A stretch of DNA of 64,000 nt from positions 12,400,001 through 12,464,000 of the forward strand of contig CP075493.1 in assembly GCA_021613535.1 (NCBI GenBank), written 5' to 3'. This DNA comes from Adineta vaga. Its lineage: Eukaryota > Rotifera. The notes beneath the pieces were generated by a model. It did no database searches. It saw only the letters and a program-made list of their open reading frames with translations, and was not told where the DNA came from. A program made the position numbers and the translations under genes. This document shows, one piece after another, positions 34,206 to 46,619 of the stretch; positions within the stretch are counted from its first letter, which is position 1, and every line of letters begins with the position of its first letter.

Positions 34206-34489
34206 GATGTTAAATGATTCATAAAGAAAGCAAGAGAAAGGACCAAAGAAAGAAAACAAAACAGCTGTTCTATATGCCAATCAGAATCTTTATAAACAAC
34301 CTTACAAGGCTTTAATTTATATTACCATGATAAGTTTAACTTCATTCGTTTAAGAGCTATTTATCGATTTTTTTATTCGAACCAGAAAAAATGAGTATTT
34401 TACCATTCTATCTTATGTCTTCATTTATCAATCATTCAAATTATTTCACATCAACACGATTATACTATACTAACAAAAGATCATCTTCT
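34206..34489. other. Spacer between the two Penelope-like elements
   Basis: About 285 bases unrelated to either element by eye. The open frame of the second element happens to extend back through it to 34391. Confidence 0.5.
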
Positions 34490-37105
34490 TATAAGGTCAA
34501 AGAAACAAAAGAACGTAAAGATAAATCATCGAAATCTTCTTCTATTTATTCTAATAATAATAATAAAAGAAATAAAAACAATAACAACAATAATATTGAA
34601 CAACGACAAAAGTCTAATAGAAATAGTTCTTCATCTTCAAATACAGATCATAATCAAAAGATCGATGCATTTATTAAATCATTAATTGAAACTAAAAACA
34701 AAACAATAACGAGTGTAAATAATAAATCTAATAATACACATATTGATCAAACAAATATAGTCAATAATAATGCAATAGATATCTCGACTAATAACGTTAA
34801 CACCAATCCATCTATCAGACAGAATAATAGAAAATTGTTTTCAAAGTTAATAAAAGATTCAGATAAGAAATTGATTTCTAATTTTGACAAGATGATTGAT
34901 ATTAATTCGAATGATCTCAACATTATTCCAGACAACGAAATTTTACGTGAATCTAAATCAAAAGATAATTGTACATATAATTGCAACTATACAACAACTA
35001 ACTCTTGTAACACATCGAATAGAAAGGACATTATTAGTCAAAATTCGACATCCAACGTGTATATAAATCAACCAACAACACATACAGATATCATTGAGAA
35101 TGATAGCTCAAATAATACAACATTAATTGATTCAAATAATCGAATTGATATCATACCAACAAATACTAATAGAATAACTAATCTAAAGAATAAAATAAAA
35201 AATAATTCAATAATAGATATTGATAAAAGTATTAATTTATCTCCAAATTCAAACGTTGATAATAATACCAATATGAATTCAATAGATCATAACATATGTT
35301 CAAATAATAGAATTTTGCATCAATCTAAATCAAATGTTATATACAGATATAATTCGAACAATAGAACTAATTTTTGTAATACATCAAATACAAGTGACAT
35401 GAATGTTCATAATTTGATCTCCATTGTATATATAAATCAACCAACAACACATGCAGATGTCATTGAGAATAACAGTTCAAATAATACAGCATTAAGTGAT
35501 CCAAATAATCAAATTGATATCATACCAACAAATATTAATATAACAAGTAATCTAAACAATAGATTAGAAAATGAATCATTATTAGATAATGATAAGAGAA
35601 TTAACTCAACCAATACAAATTCAAAGCTAGATAACACTATCAAACATAAGTTGAAATCATATAAGACAGTTACTTTTAATCTAAATAATATTCCATTGAA
35701 TAATTCAAATATAACACATATAAATAATGTTATTTTAAATAAAATTCAATCAAACTATAATATAAATCAATCTTCAATGGTATACATGAATAGTTTAAAT
35801 AATAATCCATTAAATACAACAGTTGATCGATCAAATAATTCATTAGATTTAAATACAATCAATACTAATTTATTAACACATTACATAAACTTAAATGAAA
35901 ATGAATCAACAACTCTTATTGAAACAAAATCATTGAATAATTCTAACACTTTCTCAAATAATAATCAATCGAGTAATTCACCTATTGAATTTAATAATAA
36001 CCATAACATTAATACATCTAATACACCTAACTGTTCATCTGAAATTAAAAGATCAAATACCATTACCACTGATAATAATTCATACCATATATCTAATTCA
36101 TTTTCTACAACAATATACCGAAAACCAACATATACAGGATTATTAACTAAATGGAAATCTTACGTACCACACTCATATAAAATTAGTACTATCAGTTGTA
36201 TGATTTACAGAGCGATAAGAATATGTTCTTCATATAAACAGATGCATGAAGAATTTAAATTTATTGAATTTATCAGCAGTCTAAATGGTTATCCTATTAA
36301 TTTTGTAAAAGCTCAAATACGAAAAACACTTACTAGATACATAGAAAAAAGTAATTCAATACAAACACAAACATCTAATGATAAATCTATAAATAATAAA
36401 GATAATTTAGCAAAGAAAAAAAGAATTATTTTAGACATACCATTTATAGGTGAACCATCTAATGTATTAAAAAAGCAGATATCTAAAATAACAAAAGTTA
36501 TAGATCCAGACATTTCATTTCAGGCAATTGAAAGACCACCGATAACACTAGCCCGTTATTTCCCAATCAAAGATCAAATACCTAATTTACTTAAATCTAA
36601 TGTTGTATATAAATTAAATTGCTCTAATTGTGATGCTAGTTATATAGGTAAAACTTGTAGACATGTTAAGAAAAGATTTTTAGAACATGGAGCAGAATTT
36701 GATAAAACAACTATAACTAATACTGTCTCTAGTGATGTAACTGTTAATTCTATTACATTAAGACGATCAGATAGAAATAAGAATAAAACTATACAATATT
36801 TTCATAAATCAACAACTGATATAACTATTCCTGAACCAATCAAACAAACACATTCAGCAGTAAAGCAACATGAAAATACTAATAATCATAAAATTGATTT
36901 GAATAACTTTAAGATCATAGCTAGAGACAACAAAAACTATAATTTATTAATAAAAGAATCATTATTAATCAATAATTTCGAACCATTACTTAATAGAACA
37001 ACTACTTCAGTTCCACTTATTATTTTTCCTGAAGGTCTACAGACATATAAACCTAAGGTCAAGATAAAACCAGCGTTGGATCAATCACCATTGGTCGTTG
37101 TCTAA
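34490..37105 (+). CDS. Asn-rich linker + GIY-YIG endonuclease (RT-less Penelope-like ORF)
   Basis: An open frame with no stop. The frame formally begins at 34391, but residues before 34490 derive from flanking DNA. About 600 residues rich in Asn, Ser, Thr and Ile are followed by VVYKLNCSNCDASYIGKTC, KKRFLEH, HENTNNHKID and the conserved C-terminal tail (FEPLLN, then SVPLIIFPEG). The endonuclease part is nearly identical to element 1. The linker is longer than in element 1 because a segment containing IDIIPTNT is present twice. Without an RT it cannot be autonomous, although a nickase-like product could still be made (inference). Confidence 0.75.
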   Translation, partial: YKVKETKERKDKSSKSSSIYSNNNNKRNKNNNNNNIEQRQKSNRNSSSSSNTDHNQKIDAFIKSLIETKNKTITSVNNKSNNTHIDQTNIVNNNAIDISTNNVNTNPSIRQNNRKLFSKLIKDSDKKLISNFDKMIDINSNDLNIIPDNEILRESKSKDNCTYNCNYTTTNSCNTSNRKDIISQNSTSNVYINQPTTHTDIIENDSSNNTTLIDSNNRIDIIPTNTNRITNLKNKIKNNSIIDIDKSINLSPNSNVDNNTNMNSIDHNICSNNRILHQSKSNVIYRYNSNNRTNFCNTSNTSDMNVHNLISIVYINQPTTHADVIENNSSNNTALSDPNNQIDIIPTNINITSNLNNRLENESLLDNDKRINSTNTNSKLDNTIKHKLKSYKTVTFNLNNIPLNNSNITHINNVILNKIQSNYNINQSSMVYMNSLNNNPLNTTVDRSNNSLDLNTINTNLLTHYINLNENESTTLIETKSLNNSNTFSNNNQSSNSPIEFNNNHNINTSNTPNCSSEIKRSNTITTDNNSYHISNSFSTTIYRKPTYTGLLTKWKSYVPHSYKISTISCMIYRAIRICSSYKQMHEEFKFIEFISSLNGYPINFVKAQIRKTLTRYIEKSNSIQTQTSNDKSINNKDNLAKKKRIILDIPFIGEPSNVLKKQISKITKVIDPDISFQAIERPPITLARYFPIKDQIPNLLKSNVVYKLNCSNCDASYIGKTCRHVKKRFLEHGAEFDKTTITNTVSSDVTVNSITLRRSDRNKNKTIQYFHKSTTDITIPEPIKQTHSAVKQHENTNNHKIDLNNFKIIARDNKNYNLLIKESLLINNFEPLLNRTTTSVPLIIFPEGLQTYKPKVKIKPALDQSPLVVV

Positions 37106-37434
37106 CCCTATAAAAATTTATAGCTTGGACTTCACCCTTGGTTGCATATCTATCTGAATTTTTCTGAATATTCATACAGCAAGATAGTCTTTTCTCGTTT
37201 TTTATCATTTTTCATTGGTCAATTAATGTGACATATAGAACTTGTCTTGAAAATGAGGCGTTAGCTGTCGAAACGTCGACGAATATTGTCAATTTTTTTT
37301 CTTTTGTAAATTAATATTATTTATTCAATAAATCATAATCATTGAAATAAATAATTATTTATTAATTTTAATTAAAATTTAAAATTAAATATCAAATGAA
37401 AAAATTTAAAGCTGCTGTAATAATGATTAAGATA
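34490..37434 (+). mobile_element. Penelope-like retroelement 2, 5'-truncated
   Basis: Opposite orientation to element 1. Homology starts abruptly at the codons for KVKETKERKDK, just after the RT, so the entire RT is missing, as expected from incomplete reverse transcription. It runs through the linker, the endonuclease, the shared 3' untranslated region (about 37106-37243) and the terminal repeat, ending near 37434 after AATAATGATTAAG. There it joins host NHL-gene sequence. Confidence 0.8.
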
Positions 37435-37775
37435 TAAATTGAATTGTTAGAATTGATAAAAAGTCCACGGGGATAGCTACCAACTGTACTTGAACTAGCA
37501 AAAAGACTTGCATTTACGCTCCAAGTTGCATTCGGGTCTAATTTTGGTTGATTGTATGAAACATCTAAATAATTACACCTTTTTATCATTTGAAATATAT
37601 TAGAGCAAAAATATAACGAGAGAGCGAAAGGCATATAGAGGCAAGTTATGTTTCTGTAATCATCTGTGTACTCACGAAGATTTCGATATAAGTAATTATA
37701 CTTACTTGATGCTTGTCCAAATGTCAATAAAATCAACCATAAAAATGAACTATCAATTGATATCTTTGCCATCAA
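37435..37775 (-). pseudogene. NHL-repeat protein, 5' part, cut by Penelope-like element 2
   Basis: Start of a secreted NHL-repeat gene. Exon 1 encodes a signal peptide (MAKISIDSSFLWLILLTF). A 141-base intron is likely at 37565-37705 (GTAAG..TTTAG), after which exon 2 reads NVSYNQPKLDPNATW, then YPRGLFINSNNSIY, the opening of the first NHL blade. At that point the sequence becomes the Penelope-like terminal repeat. No continuation of the propeller is seen beyond the elements, so most of the gene is lost or lies outside recognisable sequence. Such NHL propeller proteins are numerous in bdelloids. Confidence 0.65.
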
Positions 37776-38896
37776 TTGAAGTGTTTTTGCTTTGTATAAC
37801 GTTTATCTCAAGAATTTTCTTTGCCTATCTACTTATTTATAGGGAAAGAAATGAAGTGAAACTAATAATTTTCTCTTTCATATATATCTCTCCTTCTCTT
37901 TTCTGCTTACCTGTCCTTTTTCAAGTATAACATCAACAAACATAATTCAGACAAACAATTTTCTTAGAGTTATTTATTTAATCGTAAAAAATTCCGGACA
38001 ATAGCATCTCTCTATTACTATTCATTTGAAACTAAAATGTTAAAAAAATTGTATCAAACGATTTTCGAAGATATTAAATGAATACGAGTAATAGTTATTG
38101 TTATTATAAAACTATTTCATAAATATTTTCTTCAAAAATAAATAATTAAAAAAAACACAATATAAAATATCACGTATTTGTTTTTAATCGGAAAAGAACC
38201 GGTATGAAATTCTTTTCAAGGACAAGTAAGTCAGGAACGCTCCCCTTGCCAGTGATATCAATATTGACGTCTATTGGAATATTTAGAGAATAAGACAGGC
38301 ACGGCCGTTTTGAAACTCAAATTAGAATTGATTATTTTCGAGTACTATTTTCAACTTTATTTTGCAGAGAACGACATTGGTCGCTTTACCACCTAGCATA
38401 TACTCCCATATAGTAGTGAGTGAGACAGTAAATATTCCCATACATGTGATATATTAGAATTATTATTTTGCGGTTTTTTCCAAGTTGCACAATGTGTCTC
38501 GCCGTAAAAATCTTCTTATACTAACAAGTTTTTTTGCTCTGTATAATAGGCAATGACAGTCGGTAAGAAATGTAATTAATTGAAAGTAAACAAGAATTCT
38601 TTTGAGAAATTTATTTTCCTCTTTTCTAACGTAAACTATAGATGCGTTACTCCAGTGCTTATTGTTTCTTTCTATTTTAACAAACGAACACGTAGTAAAT
38701 ATATAAGAAAAGAAGAAAAAAATTGTAATTGGCCCTTTACGTGCTGTATGTACTACCGTCATCGTCGGCAGTTCTGTTACAAACAATTTTTGAAGTTTTT
38801 TTAAAGGTTTTATGTTAAGAAATATATGGTAAGAAAAAAAAACTGAATAAAAAACAAACGTACGTTTTACACACAGCTGAATATTTTCTAACAGAT
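37776..38896. other. Intergenic, nothing secure
   Basis: AT-rich region between two divergent genes. A minus-strand open frame at 38463-38981 overlaps the 5' end of the TRPA gene and has no domain features. Confidence 0.4.
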
Positions 38897-41800
38897 ATGT
38901 TTGATTCTGGGAAAGTTTCCATCGCGATGAATAAAAAAAAGATGACTGGTCAATCGTTCCATATGATCGATCGACATACAAAACTGCACAAGATATACTT
39001 TTTCAGGTAAGGTAAAAAAAAGAAACAAATTAGATATCTGTTATTGTATATATTTAGGCAGCGCGTGAAAGTAATGAAGAAAAAGCGGAAGAAAAATGGG
39101 AAAAATTCTTAACTCACACTAAACATGAACGTTTATCACACGAACAGATCAAAGTTTTGATAGACAGTTTTGATAGTCGTAGACAGTGGACTCCACTTCA
39201 TTATGCTGTGGAAGCAAACAATATGTTTATTTTTTCTAAATTAACGAGTGGAGACAAATTTTATCGATGTGGTAAGCACTTATTCCTATCGATTGTAAAT
39301 GTATCATCTATCGTGTTTAGACATCAACATCAACGGTGGAAATGGAGAAAATGTCTTACATATAGCTGCTCAATCAAATAAGATCTGGGAAAGTGTAAGT
39401 TCAATATTGATAATCACTTTCAAGTTTTGAAAATATTTTCTATGAATTATTTTACATAGAAACCTGAATATAATTTACCTAAAATTGTACAAGAGATGCT
39501 CGATTATCGAGCTGATATTCATGATCGTGATAATGAAGGTCGAACACCATTGCATCTAGCTGTACAGAACAATCGTTATAATTATGCTATAAAACTGATC
39601 TCTTGTGGAGCTGATATAATGGTAAAGTATTTCAACATGCGATCCTATATAAATCATTTGTTCTATTTTAAAGGCAACATCAAAATTTCAAGAAAGCGTT
39701 TTACATTTTGCGTTAATACCCAATCGAGCAACTAGTGAAGAGTTGAAGAAGATGATCGCCCTAATTAAAACCAGTGCAGAAGACATAACGCAGAAAAAGA
39801 TGCTTATTCAAATGGCAACTTTGCACAATCATACACCACTTGCTTATGCTCTCTGTCATCCATCAGTGACAGAATCGATTATCAATGAATTATTCATTAA
39901 AGATGACCAGATCGATGATAAACAATTTCTTATTGCATTTGATGCATTAGCAAGCCATGTTCATCGTAAACCAGAAGAATTCAATTATCTCAATCCCATC
40001 CTTGATTGGTGTAATCATGGATATTCAATGACACTGAAACAATTGCCTCATATTTTTTGTCGACATAATAATGTATCACTATTGAAATGGTTCGATGAAA
40101 AATACAGTAAAGTAAGATATAAGATTCAATATCTTTGAAATATTGAAACATAATGTCGTCTTGAGATGATTATATCAATTAAATTTTATAGGTTAATACG
40201 TTGGATTATGAACAGATATCAATATATAATACTGTTGATTCAGCTGGTTATACTCCTTTACTCACTGCCGTCTTTTACAAAGCGACAGAATGTGTTAATC
40301 TGATACTCGATCGAATGGTAAGTCATTGATACAGATGAGAAAAGAGCAATCGTATTTTGATTGAGTTATTTTACTCTAGTTGAACATTAATGTAAAATTT
40401 TTATTACTAACAAATGATAATAATGAAAATATTCTGCATATTTGTGCCAAATGTTGTGTTGAAGAAAGCTTATTCCATCTTATCTGGAATAATTTATCTG
40501 ATACTTACGGTGTGAAAAAAGAATTAGTGTATATGACGGATATTGAAGAAAATACACCATTACAAGTAGCAGCCCGATTTTCTAATAAACATATGTGCAA
40601 AGAACTATTAAATTATATCCAGACAGATTGTTCGAAAAGCGAAGCAGCGCATGAGGCTAGTAAAGCGGGTTATTTGGATATTTTGAAACTTAGCTTTAAA
40701 TATGATTCGGATAAGAAGCAGTCACAAATGCCACTTAATCAAATACGAGAAATATTGAATATGAGAGATAAATATGGATATACATGTGTTCATGCAGCTG
40801 CAGAACAGGGTAATTTATAGATTGTATGAAACTATTGAAATCTTTTTTATTGTATAGGTTATAAAGAGATTGCCGAATTTTTAATCAAAGAAATGAGAAG
40901 TGAGGTTGATCCTATTGATGAACGTCGTCGAACTCCGCTGCATATAGCATGCGAAAAAGGACATATGGAAATTGTTCAATTTCTTCTTGAAACAAATGCT
41001 TCAACTACATTACGCAATGCTCAAGTATACAATTGTTTAGAAATTGCTATTATTCATCAACAAAAAGATATTGTACAAGAACTTTTCAAACATTCAACAT
41101 GGAAAGAAATGATGCGTAATGCTCAACCAATTGATAATACAGAAGCTTTTGATACTCCTATGAGAAAATTAATTCGTTACATGCCTGATATAGCTGTTTG
41201 GCTAATTGACAATAAATTAACACGAATCATCGGTGGACCAGGAGAGAAGATCTATAAAACTATCTATGATTATGAGTTTTATGAAGATATGTTCAAAGTT
41301 AAAGATTGGTATACTCAAAGTATGAAACTCATGAAAATGTGATTTAAGAATAAATTCTATTTGACTATATGATTTGTTTATCTAGATGCGAAATTAAACT
41401 TGGAACCACCAACATGTGCCAGTTTGTGGCGTACTCGAGGCGTTGAAGCCATTCATACATGTTGGTGTTGTTGTCATTCGAATAATCGTGGATGGTGTTC
41501 TTGTTACAGGACAATAAAGAAAACAGAGAACGAAGAATGGTATACAAACGATGCATATACACTTGTACGCAATCATCCACTATTTATTGTATCTCAACAA
41601 ACTCATTCTCCTGAAATTGTTCAGCATTTTTATCATACATATTTACGTCAAACAAAACTTCGTTCGTTTGGTCTTGCTTTCTTTATTCTGTCATATTTTA
41701 TGTACATGGCATATTTAGGGTTATATACAGCAGTTATATTGATGGGTAAACATCCGAAATATTTCTATGATCAAGCTCAAGTTAATTTAACAATGGATTT

Positions 41801-42832
41801 ATCGACCTGTGAATTTGTTAGCAATTATCTGATCAATAACGCAAATGTTGCCAATGAAGGATTAAAAAGTGATACATACAAAAGACTCAAATGGACACTC
41901 TATGCTATTTTAATTATGTTTATAACAAAGAATTTGATCACTATTGCAGCTTTATTTCCAAAAGTTCTTCGTATTGGAGGATCTTATGTTGAAATATTAG
42001 CATTACTTCTTTCATACCTTTACGTACTTGATTGGAAAGATTGGCAGAATGATGTTATACTACGATGTCCAGTTCAGTATCAAATAGGTGCAATGGGCCT
42101 TCTTCTGAGTTATATTAATTTACTTATGTATTTGCGAACAAGTCCGGTGTTTGATATGGGAATATATATTGTCATGTTACAAGTTATATCAGTGAAATTT
42201 TTACGATTCTTACCCGTTTTTCTTACACTCATTTGTGGATTTGGTTTTACATATTGGATGTTACTACAATATCAGGCTGTCTATGGTACACCTATCGAAG
42301 CTTTATTACGAACAAGTTTTATGCTCTTTGATTTGGGTTATGAAGATCGATTGTATGATGAAGAAAATGGAGGTGTAGGTTATTATAAATTAGTCTACGT
42401 TATGTTTGCACTTACAGCAATTGTTTGTTCAATTTTTGTGATCAATTTATTGATTGGTAAGAACAATCTCAATAAAATTTTGTAAATAATTTATTTAATC
42501 ATATTCTAGGACTAGCCGTTGGAGAAATCCCAACACTATTAACTCAAGGAACTTTATGGCGAATTCAAATACTTTTTAATCTTCTGTCAGACTATGAAAT
42601 GTTACGTGTTCGATTCGTTCTTATATTTGATTGTCTCACATGTAATGTATTTCGTCAAAGTCGAATTCCATGGTTTCGTCCTCGACCATGCTATATTTTA
42701 GAAAAAGATGAATTGAAAAGTCCAATGCTAGCACTTGGTGATGCATGGAATTACACACAAAAATATTTTTTTAACGAACAAATTCAAGATAATATCAAAC
42801 CACCAGTTGAATCCATTAACAAAAAATACTAG
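38897..42832 (+). CDS. TRPA-type ankyrin-repeat cation channel
   Basis: At least nine exons, all with GT..AG introns of about 46-80 bases: 39058-39271, 39321-39394, 39460-39621, 39674-40111, 40192-40317, 40380-40809, 40858-41319, 41386-42456 and 42510-42832. Together they give about 1100 residues, the usual TRPA size. The N-terminal half is a chain of ankyrin repeats (WTPLHYAVEANN, RTPLHLAVQNN, YTPLLTAV, NTPLQVAARF, RTPLHIACEKGH). The C-terminal part has six helices, and the last spans the exon junction as NLLIG|LAVGEI, the TRP-family S6 signature. TRPA channels sense irritants, heat or mechanical input at the plasma membrane. A first exon with Met at 38897 is plausible, but its phase does not fit the exon at 39058, so the exact start is open. 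Confidence 0.85.
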
Positions 42833-43497
42833 AATTAATGCGAACATATGCACATATACTATCTAATTGTTTACATAGAGTGTGAGTGTAGATGATGATA
42901 TGAATAAAAATAAATAAATCTACACGTTGATTGTTGTATATTCGCTATTCTGTATGATAAACCAGACAGTATATGTACACCCAAATATAGTTTGTCGACA
43001 AATATGGCTGTGTTACCATTTTCTTTGTCGTATATTGATATTCATTATTAGTCTAGCTCTGATTGGACGCGTGTGGTATACAAAACAGCGTGTTAATCAA
43101 ATGTTTCAATGGAAAAATTATAGTAAACTATATCTTCTATCTTTTTTTCACCGATATTTTGATATCCTCCTTATTTGAGTGATTTATCGTTTAACGTCAC
43201 TGCTGATTATTATATTGTTAGCTTATTTATGACTTATATTACTTTAGTGCATTACTTTCACGATAAGAGAGCATCTAGAGAGTAAAGTTTACTTAATAAC
43301 AAATTTTTCAACCATAGTTTTGTCCTCTATTGATAAATATGACTCATGTGTACACGAAGAAAGAATGTATATTTTCGTCTGTTCTATCCTTCTTCACGTC
43401 GTATATATTTAAACGCTTCGATAAGTATTAATTTTATTTCTATTTTATACTCCATCGTTAAAAGTAACGTGGTACATTTGATATTTACTATTTGATC
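42833..43497. other. Intergenic, nothing recognised
   Basis: 3' flank of the channel gene and 5' flank of the phosphoglucomutase gene. An AATAAA-type signal occurs near 42904-42918 (AATAAAAATAAATAAAT). Confidence 0.45.
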
Positions 43498-45826
43498 ATG
43501 ACGTCGAATGAAAAAAAGGACGAAAAGGACAAATCTCCATCTGATGAACTGGTAAAAACAATTGATCTCTGGCTTCAATGGGATCAATGTGAAGAAACAA
43601 GAAAACAAATTGAGCAACTTAAAGTAAAACTTCAACTCGATCTTTCTTTTTATTTTTCTTCCTCTCTTTTCTGTATAGTCAGAAGCAAAATGGGATGAAT
43701 TAGATGCTTGTATGACTCATCGAATTCATTTTGGTACAGCTGGTCTTCGTTCGAAAATGGGTGCTGGATTTGCTCTTATGAATGAATTAACAGTTATTCA
43801 AGCTACTCAAGGTCTGATTCGTCACATGCAAACAGCATTCAAAGATGAAAAACAACCACTTTCTATCGTCATTGGTTTTGATGCTCGTCATCAATCACAT
43901 CGATTTGCTCGTTTGGCAGCTGCATTGTGTGCTCATGAACAAATTCGTGTTTATCTATTCGATTCAATTCCTGTACCAACACCAATTATTTCATTTTCAG
44001 TTAAAAAATTGAAATGTCAAGCAGGTATTGTCATCACTGCTAGTCATAATCCAAAAGAAGATAATGGCTACAAAGTTTATTGGAATAATGGAGCTCAAAT
44101 TATATCACCCGTAGATGTTAAAATTGCTGAAGAAATTGAAAAAAATCTAGAACCATGGAAAGGTAAAGCTTGGCAATTGGATATACTCGATCAGAACAAA
44201 TCAAAACTTGTATCTGATCCAATTGATGAAGTACGTCATGAAAGTATTTTCGAACTGTATAGTTATATTTTTCTAATTAAAGATTTTCGATCTCTATATG
44301 TCTGAATTATCCAAATTGACTCATTTTACGGAAATGAACTCAACGATACCATTGAAATTCGTTTATACACCATTACATGGTGTTGGTCAACCATTTGCTG
44401 AACGTGCTTTTGCTACTTATAAATTTCCACCATTTATTTCTGTTCAAGAACAAAAAGAACCAGATGCTGAATTTCGAACAGTTAAATTTCCTAATCCAGA
44501 AGAAGGCAAAGAAACATTAGCATGTGCAATTCAAACAGCTGATAAACATCAAGCTGATTTTATTCTATCGACAGATCCGGATGCAGATCGATTTTCATTA
44601 TGTGAAAGAGATCCTCGCGAAGATAGTGAAACAGGTTGGCGAATTTTTACAGGAAATCAATTAGGTGCACTATTTGGTACGTTCTTCATTCTTTATTGTA
44701 TATGATCATTGCGTACAGTTCTGATCTAAATAGGTTGGTGGCAATGGTTTACTTGGCGTAATCGAAATCCAACAGTGGATGTGAAAGATGTTTACATGCT
44801 CTATTCAACTGTTTCATCTCATATCCTGAAATCAATTGGTCAAGTTGAAGGATTCAATACTATCGAAACGTTAACGGGATTCAAATGGATAGGAAATAAA
44901 GCTCATGAATTACTCAATGATAATAAACATGTTTTGTTTGCCTTCGAAGAATCTATGTAAGTTTGATCTATATCTTTGAAAATATGAATTATTTTGAATA
45001 CCTTATTCTTATAGTGGATTCATGTGTGATGCACATAATGTTTTAGACAAAGACGGTATTTCAGCAATGTGTGTTGGTGCAGAAATGTGTACATATTTGA
45101 AATCTATTGGAAGAACATTACATCAGCAATTACGTGAAGTTTCTGTCCTTTATGGTTATCATATTAATAATAATTCATATGTTACTTGTAATCATACAGA
45201 TGTGATGATGAAGATTTTTCATCGTCTTCGTCATTTTGATCAAGATGATTCTAAAGTAAATCTAATATTTGTTGTCGTCTTCATTCTTATGAAATTATTT
45301 TGTACAGGAAAAAGACAATGCTTGCAAGGAAACAGCTGCAGCTGAAAAGAATCTTGTTCAATATTCAAATAAACTCAAATCACATATTGGTGATAATGAA
45401 AATGAACCGGTCGATTCGAAAAAGAAAGACAGAACATATGTTTATCCAAAGAATTGCGGTCATTATAACATAGTAGGAATTCGTGATTTAACTGTTGGAA
45501 TTGAAGTTGATTTTCGTGATGGAGGTAAAGATAAAAAACCGGAATTACCGTGTTCATCTGCAAATGAAATGATTACATTTTATTTTGATAATGGATGTGA
45601 AATGACTATTCGAGCTAGTGGAACGGAACCGAAAATAAAATGGTATTCAGAAATTCGAAAAAAACAAAAAAATGTGGAACCAAGTAATGAAAATCCAATG
45701 ATTGATGATGAAAATTTTCGTCGAGAAACAAGAAAAGAACTTGATGATTTAGTTGATACTGTTGTTCATGAATTTTTACAACCAGAAAAAAATCAACTTG
45801 GCGAACGAAAAACATCTCGAAAATAA
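43498..45826 (+). CDS. PGM2: Phosphoglucomutase-2 / phosphopentomutase
   Basis: Six exons (43498-43623, 43679-44230, 44283-44676, 44734-44956, 45015-45255, 45308-45826), with introns of 52-58 bases and matching phases, give 684 residues. The alpha-D-phosphohexomutase superfamily motifs occur in order: HFGTAGLRSKMG at the N-terminus, the phosphoserine loop VITASHNPKEDNGYKVYW, the metal loop STDPDADRFS, the sugar loop FAFEESIGFM (across an intron) and the phosphate-binding loop MTIRASGTEPKIKWY. This is the PGM2 branch, which interconverts ribose- or glucose-1- and -6(5)-phosphates in the cytosol. The C-terminal region carries charged insertions relative to the usual ~610 residues. All catalytic residues are kept and the gene appears intact. 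Confidence 0.93.
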
Positions 45827-46619
45827 CTATGAACTACTTTTTTTTTAATAATTCTAATAAAATATTCAAGCACAACGTAATTTTTTGTAAATATAAGGTT
45901 TAGATGATAGATATGATTTCTTTTCTCTTTGGTTCTCTACAACGCGCGTATCGCGGACTATTTTTTTCTATCGTGTCAATCGAAGAAAGAAAGAGAAAAT
46001 GTAGATGGCGATAGTGCACTATAGATATACATACCCATCGTATTCAGTTCGTACGCAATAACCTGTTTTATATTTTATCATCGAAAGAACTTATCGGTCA
46101 TTGTCTATGTAAAGACGTTAAAGTCAAAATTGATATCGAGATAACTATTAACTGATAAATCAAATGAAATTATCCTAAACCATCGTTTAAATTGTCAATG
46201 TACTGATAGTAGATTATTATCATTAGATTTCATGCTACCAGATGAAAAAGTTACTTTTGTCGATGAGAAATGATTAATTACAAAATTTGATGATACAGAT
46301 ATAAAATCCAAAAGTGTAGTAAAACGTTATTTTCGAAGTGGATGTGATAGGCCCATCTATTGAAAAACTTCTGAAAATGAATCAAACATCACTGTTATTA
46401 AATTAAGTTTATTTATTGGTGAAGTAGATTAACTGTCATGTCCGAAGAAAAAAGTCGTTTTTATGTAATTTTTATTAATAAAATATATAATCTTGCTCAT
46501 GTTGCACAGGTGTCATAAAGATTGATCTATTTAAAGTATAAGTTAAGATATTGAGAAGATGCTTCCCGTATACGGTGAAGAGAAAAGAAGAACAATATTG
46601 AGTTATCGTCAATGAATAA
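45827..46619. other. Intergenic, nothing recognised
   Basis: AT-rich spacer; no feature supported. Confidence 0.45.

Noticed and set aside
34391-34489. N-terminal part of the open frame of Penelope-like element 2
   Set aside because: Not present in element 1; it is flanking DNA that happens to be open.
38463-38981. 172-codon minus-strand open frame
   Set aside because: Overlaps the start of the TRPA gene on the other strand, has no domain features and is AT-driven.
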